Below, in pieces: positions 57,317 to 64,000 of a stretch of 64,000 bases of DNA. How positions within the stretch are numbered: the first letter of the stretch is position 1; each line of letters begins with the position of its first letter. This stretch comes from Homarus americanus (lineage: Eukaryota > Arthropoda > Malacostraca > Decapoda > Nephropidae), in the NCBI RefSeq assembly GCF_018991925.1, contig NW_024753828.1:2032014-2096013 (forward strand), read 5' to 3'. A model generated the notes under the pieces. The model was not told where the DNA came from, searched no databases, and saw only the letters and a list, made by a program, of their open reading frames with translations. The position numbers were made by a program, and so were the translations under genes.

Positions 57317-58278
57317 CATCCTTGACCACCGAAGGGTCAAGACGTACCTGGCGCTCCTCTCGGAGCAGCCAGGTCAACTGTTAAGTTGGCCCATACCAAC
57401 CCCCTCCCCTGAACCCTCCTCCCCACCGGAATATCAACAAGTTCTCGCCAGAAGTTACAATTTCATATAGGAAAGGAACGGAACCAGTGTTAAACAGAGG
57501 TGAACAGTGGTGAACAGTGCTTAAGTCAGTGAGAACAACTCAACAGTAACAGTCTTACCCAAGTTAACCTTCACACAGTGAGGTCCCAGGTACCCAGTGA
57601 TAACGGCCCGTGAGACCCAACAACAACCACCGATGTGTTAATCCGTCTACGATAGGAAGGCCTAAGACCAAACCTCACTCATAAAACACCATCTGTGAGG
57701 GAATTACTACACCACATGTCCCTCATAACACCATATGTGAGGGAATTACTACACCACGTCAGGTCCCTCATCACACCATCTGTGAGGGAATTACTACACC
57801 ACGTGAGGTCCCTCATAACACCATCTGTGAGGGAATTACTACACCACGTCAGTCCCCTCATAACACCATCTGTGAGGGAATTACTACACCACGTGATGCC
57901 CCTCATAACACCATCTGTGAGGGAGCTACTACACCACGTGAGGCCCCTCATAACACCATCTGTGAGGTAATTACTACACCACGTGAGGTCCCTCATAACA
58001 CCATCTGTGAGGGAATTACTACACCACGCCAGGTCCCTCATAACACCATCTGAGGGAATTACTACACCACGTGAGTTCCTCCTAACACCATCTGGGAAGG
58101 AGTTACTACACTACGAGTTTGCTGTTCAACACCTACATTAATCTGTATGTTCACTGTATATTCCTTTACCTTTCTCTAATGAAGGCTTTTGTTAAACCAC
58201 CAATGTATGTAATTTGTCATTTATGTCCAATGTATATTTTCAGTCTTCGGGCTGCAGAATTTTTTCAATAAACCGTTA

Positions 58279-58290
<12 letters not shown>
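57315..58290 (+). mobile_element. Internally rearranged LINE-like repeat copy
   Basis: 57315-57560 matches the minus strand at 40490-40695. 58130-58290 matches the LINE 3' ends at 10166-10406 and 39945-40181 (CTTTTGTTAAAC, ATTTTCAG.CTTCGG, CAATAAACCGTTAATTATT). Between them sits the 45-bp minisatellite. The three parts in the same order at 40695-39945, with a gap in place of the array, suggest one element family. Confidence 0.55.
57680..58110. repeat. 45-bp minisatellite, about nine units
   Basis: Unit CCCTCATAACACCATCTGTG + AGGGAATTACTACACCACGT + GAGGT. Because 45 is divisible by three, open frames exist on both strands with a 15-residue period. They are artefacts. Confidence 0.95.
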
Positions 58291-58340
<50 letters not shown>

Positions 58341-58361
58341 ACACACACACACACACACAGT
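58276..58361. repeat. (ATT)n and (AC)n microsatellites
   Basis: (ATT)n at 58276-58339 forms the tail of the preceding LINE 3' end; (AC)n follows to 58360. Confidence 0.95.
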
Positions 58362-59100
58362 ACGATACTACGAAACATTACCCCAAAAAATGACATCATC
58401 AACTTCCTGTTCATTTTATTATAGCCTCAATACATATGTAAGATACTAGGAAATCTTTGTAAGGGTGTCTGTGTCGTAACTTTCTACTGCTTCCAAATAA
58501 ACGACGCAGCCGTTTTGTCGTGGTCAGGTGTTCTGGAAACCTCATGGCTGGGGAGCTGTTCCTTACAAGGACTCACAAGACTTGGGTAATATTGCTTCAA
58601 AGTAGGAAAACATGACAGTGGTTGTCCTTGTATTGAGTGGGGAAACATGCTTATCAACACGAGCTTTTGATGACCTTTATGTTCAGGGAGCGGGTTAGCG
58701 AGCGTTGCCACTCCTCTCTATTTTAGGAATTTCTACGGCTAAGATTTCTGAAGCAATGATCACTAAGTTAGATGTTACTCTTAGGCAAGTAGTTGAAAAA
58801 AAGAAAGGTACCAGTACACGACAACTTGCGTGATCTCCGGGTAAGGCAATTATCAGGTGAAGAACTGTGATTTTTGGTTTCCTCAACTCAAGGATAAGCA
58901 GCTGGTATGTACAGATGCCAGCGTTCACAAGCTGAATACATAATATGTAAATATGATAATACATATACATAACATGGTGCATAATAAATGGAAACATTAC
59001 ATAGGATTAATACATGTTCTGTAATACTTTACTATACATAATTAATAGAGTAATATAAGAATACACAGCTTAAGGTACTACTTCGTGTCCATATTATACA
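58362..59100. other. No recognised gene
   Basis: Minus-strand open frames (58484-58711 and 58695-58997) show no motif I recognise. Confidence 0.5.
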
Positions 59101-59105
59101 GAGAT

Positions 59106-59247
59106 GTTTCCAAATGTTCGTATATTTACTTAAATAATGAAGACATTGTATTAATGAATTGGCAACTCAACTATAGCGAGGGCTGCCACGAGATTCTCAG
59201 ATCAAATTTTCTTCATTATTTAAGTAAATATACGAACATTTGGAAAC
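59106..59247. repeat. Perfect 38-bp inverted repeat with a 66-bp spacer
   Basis: The left arm 59106-59143 begins GTTTCCAAATGTTCGTATAT. The right arm 59210-59247 is its exact reverse complement. The transcript of either strand would form a long hairpin. No target duplication was seen. Confidence 0.9.
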
Positions 59248-59318
59248 TTCTCATGATCTTAAATAGCAATGAATAGTTTATTATTACTTTTACTTTTTTA
59301 CTTTTATCCTCTTCGCCA

Positions 59319-59425
59319 CTGATCGGCTTGTTAGCCGCTTGGGCGATCGGTCACGTCTCTTTTCCTTTATATTCTTCACCAAAAGGTCGGCTCGCTAGCC
59401 GCCCGGGCGATCGGTCACGTCTCTG
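59319..59425 (-). repeat. 64-bp-period direct repeat across the ORF2 stop codon
   Basis: AGAGACGTGACCGATCGCCC followed by (A/G)(A/G)GCGGCTA(A/G)C(A/G)AGCCGA occurs twice. The upstream copy encodes the last residues of ORF2 (RDVTDRPGG) and the second lies in the 3' UTR. Confidence 0.85.
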
Positions 59426-62400
59426 TCACGCACTGTTGGCAAATACTGGGCATGCACCGGCTCCTGAATGTACCTGAACCCGCTCCAGTGTTGGTCAAGT
59501 CTTCTCTTGAAAGAGCTCACACTCGGTGCCGTCACAACACTCTCTGGTAGATTGTTCCAAGAGTTTACAACCCTCACTCCGAAAAAGTTTGCCCTCACGG
59601 TTTTCTGGACTTGCGGCTTCTTCAATCTTGAGCTGTGACCCCTTGTGGGGCGAGCGTCCGCCAGCTCCAAGTAAGGACACTCAACTGAGTAGTGCCCCCT
59701 GAGATGCTTATAAACCTCAACTAGGTCCCCCCTTGCCCGTCTGTAGTATAAGCTAGGCAAGTTCAGGCGCTCCAATCTCTCAGGGTAGCTGAGATGCCGA
59801 AGTGCAGGCACCAGTTTGGTGGCCCTCCTTTGAACATTTTCAACCAACTGACAGTCCCTAGCATATCTCGGGGACCAGATGGGGTGACAGTACTCCAGAT
59901 GGGGAAGCACTTCACTCCTGAAGATCGTCACGAGGGACGGACCGTCTAGATATCTGAACGACCTTCTTATAAGACCCAATAATTTATTTGCCTGATTTAC
60001 CTTCTTCTCACAATGGCCCGAGAACTTCAGCTCATTGTCAACATACACACCTAGGTCCTTCTCACACACAGTCTCAACTAGTACATTTTCTTCATCCCGT
60101 TGGGACATATGGTACGCCTCCTTACCGTTGGTACGCCCCAGGTGCATCCTCTTACACTTCGTGACATTGAATCTCAGCAGCCATTCCTTCGACCATTCCT
60201 GGAGCCCACAGAGGTCCTTCTGCAGCTCTTCACAGTCCGCTTGGTTCTTAATTTCCCGAAATAACTTGGCGTCATCGGCAAACATTTGTATGGAGGAGTG
60301 TACAACGTCAGGCATATCATTTATGAAACAAACAAACAACAGCGGGCCCAATACACTACCCTGCGGTACCCCACTTGTTACAGGTACAGATGACGATTTC
60401 GTGCCATTAATCACCACACATTGCTTGCGGTCATGTAGAAAGTCTTCTATCCACGCTAGGACATTTCCCCGAATTCCGTACCCTTCCAGTTTGATTTTCA
60501 GCCTTTCGTGGGGTACACTGTCGAAAGCCTTGGCAAAATCTAGGTAAATATTGTCGATATTACCACCCCGTTCTAGAATATGGGTCCAAATATCCAATAC
60601 CTTGAGCAATTGTGTCAAGCAAGAGCGCCCCGGCATAAAACCGTGTTGGCAATCTTTTACAAGGTTGTTTCGTAGTAGATGTTCCATCGCTGCATCTCTG
60701 ATAATACTCTCAAGTACTTTACATATTATGCTGGTCAGGCTCACCGGTCTATAGTTGTTCGTGGAGTGCCTATCGCCCTTCTTGAAGATAGGACTCACAT
60801 AAGCCACTTTCCATTCACTGGGGACCATTTGTTCATCCAGGCATTTACAAAACAGAATCTTCAGGGGCTCTGCAAGCTCGTTGCACAGCTCCCTTAGCAC
60901 TCTAGGATGCATCATGTCAGGTCCAGGACTCTTATGAACCTTTAGCCTGGACAGTTTATTTCTAATACCCTCTTCTGTGAACACAATGTGGGTCAGTGCT
61001 GTGTCGAACCGTCTGTCCTCAAACGCAGGAAGGTTAGTTGCATCCTCTCTTGTGAACACTGAGGAAAAGAAGCTGTTCAATGCCTCAGCTTTATCCTGGT
61101 CAGAATCTGCGTAACTACCATCTTCAAGCCTCAGGTCTGATACTCCTACTCGCGTTTTCAATTTCGACTTTGCATAGCGGTAAAACGCCTTTGGGTTTGA
61201 CTTGACCTCGCGTGCAACCAGCCTTTGGAACTCCTTTTCAGCCCTCCTACACTCTATCTTTGCTTGGTTTCTGGCTCTTGCATACATCCTCCTGTCTTGC
61301 TCATCGTTTGACCCAACCCACGTCTTGAATTTCTGGGTTTTCTTCTTAATTTTGTCGACCGCCGCATGGTTCATGTGTAGGGATCCCCTCGTATTCCTAG
61401 AAGCACTGGGTTTGGTCTTGGGTATATATTTATCGATCAAATGGGTCATTTTACTAGTTATGATATTCAGCGTAGTGTCTGCGTTCTTGTACCTTAATAA
61501 GTCAGGCCAGTTGATACCCCTCATCTCTTCCCTCATCCCATTGTAATTTCCCTTGTAATATTTGCACCTTGGCCTGGCCTTATCTTGAACTAGGTAACAG
61601 TTAAATCTGAATGACAACACTGTATGGTGACTGGTGCCAACTGGGGCAAGGTGTTCCAGTTTGGCCACCATACCCTCCTCGTTTGTTATGATGAGGTCAA
61701 GTGGCTTGGGTGTTTGCTCCCCTCTGTAATGTGTCGGGTCTCTCACATGTTGGAACAGAAAATTATCTCTCAGAGTTTCTACAAAAAGAGTAGCAGGATT
61801 ATTCAAGTCATTCGGGGTTGACTCGTTTCTCCAGTCGATGTCGCCATAGTTAAAGTCCCCCATGATAAGGAGGTGGCTGGGGTTGAGCATCGCCGCATTG
61901 TTTATTAAGGTTCTTAAGTTCCTTTGATTTAGTGGGCCACAGTTCGGGGATCTGTAGATACACCCGACGATAAGTAAGTCCCCTCCCTTTAATTTAATTT
62001 TACACCACTTGGACTCTTCAAAAACATCCTCTCCCTGTACCCTCGCCTGGCTGGCTCTAAGGTCTTGCCTAGCGTAGATAACCACACCCCTCCTGCAGGA
62101 TTCTTGAGTTAGGTTCGTAAATGAGTCATATCCAGCAATACTGAACTCACATTCCTCTGGGTCGATTCTCCTGTTCTTGTACAACAGTTCTACAACTCCT
62201 ACAATATCTGGTTGGTGTACTCTTAGTAGTGTTTCAAACTCCTCCCTCTTATCAAGGAACGTGTCAGTATTAGTGTACATGACATTCAAGCCAGAATTTG
62301 TTCTCGGTAACGTCTCTGCTCTTAGTAATAAACCCGCTCCACCCACATTCTCAGAAGCTGCAGCATTTGCTAAGTACACTGTATTTTGCAGGGTGTGGTT

Positions 62401-62727
62401 AAAAATGTCATTGTTTACACGGCGCTCGTTCCCTACTGTCCGGTAGGCTGAGCTGGTGCCGCCTCCCGGGTGGGGGGTTGAGTGGGTGGAGGGTGCACTG
62501 CTGCCCCCTGGCCCTGTGTCGGCACACTTGTTTCCACTACCCTCCCCCTGAGTATAACCCATGTGCACCTGTCCCCGTTCCTCCTCGACTCCTCCTTCTT
62601 CTGCTTCAAGTCCAGCAGGAGTTTCTTGTGCTGTTCCCTCTGCATTACCGTGCGGTCTGGGTGAATAAATACATCCCGAAATGCCTCGCTCCTTGCTAAG
62701 TTTTCTGCCTACCGGATAACTTGCCAT
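59395..62727 (-). CDS. LINE ORF2: endonuclease and reverse transcriptase
   Basis: 1110-codon uninterrupted frame. The first ~110 codons overlap ORF1 in another frame and are probably not ORF2; the true start is likely nearer MYTNTDTFLDKREEF (about residue 150). An apurinic-type endonuclease follows (DIVGVVELLY, RGVVIYARQDL, LLIMGDFNYGDIDW with GDFN at 290-293, and GTSHHTVLSFRF). Next are a basic linker and RT blocks [70 protein letters not shown] and catalytic FADD at 816-819. The distal part has VQRRATKLVPALRHLSYPER and NSWNNLPESVV. Replication by target-primed reverse transcription is family knowledge. ORF2 shows no disabling change, though ORF1 does. Confidence 0.9.
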   Translation of the reverse strand: MASYPVGRKLSKERGISGCIYSPRPHGNAEGTAQETPAGLEAEEGGVEEERGQVHMGYTQGEGSGNKCADTGPGGSSAPSTHSTPHPGGGTSSAYRTVGNERRVNNDIFNHTLQNTVYLANAAASENVGGAGLLLRAETLPRTNSGLNVMYTNTDTFLDKREEFETLLRVHQPDIVGVVELLYKNRRIDPEECEFSIAGYDSFTNLTQESCRRGVVIYARQDLRASQARVQGEDVFEESKWCKIKLKGGDLLIVGCIYRSPNCGPLNQRNLRTLINNAAMLNPSHLLIMGDFNYGDIDWRNESTPNDLNNPATLFVETLRDNFLFQHVRDPTHYRGEQTPKPLDLIITNEEGMVAKLEHLAPVGTSHHTVLSFRFNCYLVQDKARPRCKYYKGNYNGMREEMRGINWPDLLRYKNADTTLNIITSKMTHLIDKYIPKTKPSASRNTRGSLHMNHAAVDKIKKKTQKFKTWVGSNDEQDRRMYARARNQAKIECRRAEKEFQRLVAREVKSNPKAFYRYAKSKLKTRVGVSDLRLEDGSYADSDQDKAEALNSFFSSVFTREDATNLPAFEDRRFDTALTHIVFTEEGIRNKLSRLKVHKSPGPDMMHPRVLRELCNELAEPLKILFCKCLDEQMVPSEWKVAYVSPIFKKGDRHSTNNYRPVSLTSIICKVLESIIRDAAMEHLLRNNLVKDCQHGFMPGRSCLTQLLKVLDIWTHILERGGNIDNIYLDFAKAFDSVPHERLKIKLEGYGIRGNVLAWIEDFLHDRKQCVVINGTKSSSVPVTSGVPQGSVLGPLLFVCFINDMPDVVHSSIQMFADDAKLFREIKNQADCEELQKDLCGLQEWSKEWLLRFNVTKCKRMHLGRTNGKEAYHMSQRDEENVLVETVCEKDLGVYVDNELKFSGHCEKKVNQANKLLGLIRRSFRYLDGPSLVTIFRSEVLPHLEYCHPIWSPRYARDCQLVENVQRRATKLVPALRHLSYPERLERLNLPSLYYRRARGDLVEVYKHLRGHYSVECPYLELADARPTRGHSSRLKKPQVQKTVRANFFGVRVVNSWNNLPESVVTAPSVSSFKRRLDQHWSGFRYIQEPVHAQYLPTVRDRDVTDRPGG

Positions 62728-63394
62728 TTCTCCTCCTCACTCCCTAGTGTGATCCTGAGGGGGCGAGGCTTAGCCCCTGCTTTTGTCCCAGTCTCCTCAC
62801 ATCCTGAGGGGTTGCTGGAATCTTCAGAACCTCTGTGCAAATATTTTGAAACAGCACCTTGTCGTGTGTTTCCTTACTCACAGTTCCCTCTGCCTGGCTC
62901 TCTGGGACTCCAAAAACTATTACATTGTTCCTGCGCTGGAGCCGTTCCTGGTGTTCCTCCTCTCCCCTAACAGTCGGTGCGTTAATTTTCATTTCTTCGA
63001 CACACTTTTTCAGAGTCCCAATCTGCTGTAGAACCTGTACTGATTCTGCATTACTCTCCGCCCCCCCCCGTGGCCCTCCTAATACGTCAGCATAACTCCT
63101 CTTAGCAACCACCTCCATTCTATTAGCTACTTCCTCAGTCTTAGCAAGGATCTCTTTCTCAACTTGCTCCAGTTTGTCAACCAGCAGGGCTCCTGCTTCA
63201 TCTATTTTCGTCCCTAGAGAACTCGTTCCCTTATGGATTGCAATCGCTTCATTCACCTTGACTATGCAGCCAGGGCAATACCAGCAACAGCCATCAAGCT
63301 TTACGGCAGTTAGTAACTTCCTAAACGTTGCATTAGTTAGGCCTGCATCCTCCATATCCGACGTCTCCCTGCAGTAATCACATATCAAACTCAT
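62433..63394 (-). pseudogene. LINE ORF1 (zinc finger, coiled coil, RNA-binding), frameshift plus stop
   Basis: Begins MSLICDYCRETSD with a PHD-like Cys set (CDYC... CCWYCPGC). A heptad-rich region follows (LEQVEKEILAKTEEVANRME), then RRNNVIVFGVPES, the start of the RNA-binding fold of L1/CR1-type ORF1 proteins. The frame is lost near 62790 after VRRLGQK. In the next frame RPLRITLGSEEEKWQVIR runs to a TAG at 62711-62709, then AENLARSEAFRDVFIHPDRT and VMQREQHKKLLLDLKQKK follow to the stop at 62433. Two lesions (a frameshift and one nonsense codon) make this copy defective for ORF1 unless they are errors. Confidence 0.8.
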
Positions 63395-63520
63395 GGTTGT
63401 TGTTGTTGTGGGGGGGGGGGTGCAGACTGTGTATAAATCTACACCTATTTCAAAGAAAATAAAGAGAGAAAAAGTACTTAGCTACTCTCTGTTGCCTATA
63501 GAGTTGTCGTCTGCGACTGC

Positions 63521-63960
63521 GTACACTGTATCTCCCTGTGAATGGTGTATTGTAGGCACAGTTTCAGTCCTTGAGAAAGCACACAATCAACATAAAATTT
63601 AAAGTCTCTGTGGCACCTATGACACGACTTGGTTTCAGCTGGCACGGTGCCTTTCCAGCTTGCTTGCTAGTGAGCGCTCACTTTAAGTTATTTACAACTT
63701 CAGCGGTCACTGATGACACTATGAACTATCACTGTGTACACTGTATCTCCCTGTGAGTGGTGTATTATAAACACAGATTCAGTCCTTGAGAAAGCACACA
63801 AACAAAATAAAATTTAAAGTCTCTGTGGCACCTATGACACGAATAGGCTGGCAGTTGTCCTTACCAGCTCGATTGCCAATATGTATTCACTTTAAGTTAT
63901 TATAGTCTCTTCTGCATTCACTGATGACAACTATGAACTGATTTAACTGAAGGCACAGTA
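63521..63960 (-). repeat. ~215-bp tandem repeat in the LINE 5' leader
   Basis: TACACTGTATCTCCCTGTGA (63522 and 63737) and CAGTCCTTGAGAAAGCACAC, AAGTCTCTGTGGCACCTATG recur with a 215-216 bp period. TCACTGATGAC recurs at 63707 and 63923. About two units, the second possibly continuing beyond the window. Lying directly upstream of ORF1, they look like promoter monomers (inference). Confidence 0.85.
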
Positions 63961-64000
63961 CTACACTCCCTGGTTGGCCTTTATCACAGCCGTGACCACA

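Larger units (their letters stand above)
59280..63520 (-). mobile_element. CR1/Jockey-type LINE with ORF1 and ORF2
   Basis: Oriented on the minus strand: a repeated 5' leader to the window end (63521-64000), ORF1 (63394-62433, broken), ORF2 ending at 59395, a 3' UTR, and a tail AAAAGTAAAAAAGTAAAAGT followed by AATAATAA near 59280. The two-ORF organisation with an apurinic-type endonuclease and RT in ORF2 defines the class. Confidence 0.88.

Noticed and set aside
57679..58041. A 120-codon minus-strand frame with 15-residue repeats
   Set aside because: Product of a 45-bp non-coding minisatellite; equally open on the other strand and no start context or homology.
58484..58997. Two adjoining minus-strand frames as a possible gene
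   Set aside because: No recognisable domain, no splice structure and no start context; could be decayed transposon sequence but unsupported.
62433..62727. First ~100 residues of the 1110-codon frame as a genuine ORF2 N-terminus
   Set aside because: This stretch overlaps ORF1 (MQREQHKKLLLDLKQKK in another frame), which matches the family; the extension is fortuitous.

Overview
The window is eukaryotic genomic DNA, almost certainly from an arthropod and most likely a decapod crustacean. I infer this from intron-containing genes with an arthropod-type TCAGT initiator, very high repeat content, abundant di- and trinucleotide microsatellites, TTAGG-bearing repeats, and a mixture of CR1/Jockey-like, Penelope-like and restriction-endonuclease-type retroelements with Harbinger and hAT DNA transposons. 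Nothing bacterial is visible. Species cannot be fixed from the sequence alone.

Layout. Bases 1-10406 and 29497-40181 are two copies of one ~10.5 kb segment (A1 and A2). Both end on the same bases before a run of about 100 Ns, and A1 carries many extra small indels, so the pair looks like a redundant contig end or haplotig as much as a real duplication. Between them (10507-29496) lie a LINE ORF1, a MADF/BESS pseudogene beside a Harbinger end, a hAT MITE, two genes of a secreted-protein family, and a Harbinger-like element with a hAT element nested in it. After the second gap (40281-64000) the window is repeats: a hAT MITE, several minisatellites, two 5'-truncated LINE fragments, two head-to-tail copies of a restriction-endonuclease-type LINE embedded in (ACT)n, and a nearly complete CR1/Jockey-type LINE that runs to the window end.

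Host genes. The only convincing host genes form one minus-strand cluster: gene 1 (18503-15233), gene 2 (29118-27351) and gene 3 (36363-34757, with a frame-broken duplicate at 6678-5101). I assembled each by hand from four coding exons with consensus GT/AG junctions. Each encodes a signal peptide followed by Thr/Val-rich strands (repeated TVTxT patterns). Genes 1 and 2 also carry a Gly/Ser-rich tandem repeat (14-residue and 10-residue units) between the signal peptide and a conserved C-terminal part. I do not recognise the family. Secretion and an extracellular, structural or mucin-like role are inferences.

Most notable: (i) two copies of an RT-CCHC-endonuclease retroelement, one with an intact 1045-residue ORF, each bordered on both sides by (ACT)n microsatellite, suggesting microsatellite-targeted insertion; (ii) the secreted Thr/Val-rich gene cluster with rapidly changing internal repeats; (iii) a ~215 bp tandem repeat in the 5' leader of the CR1-type LINE; (iv) assembly evidence in the A1/A2 pair that affects how the whole window should be read.
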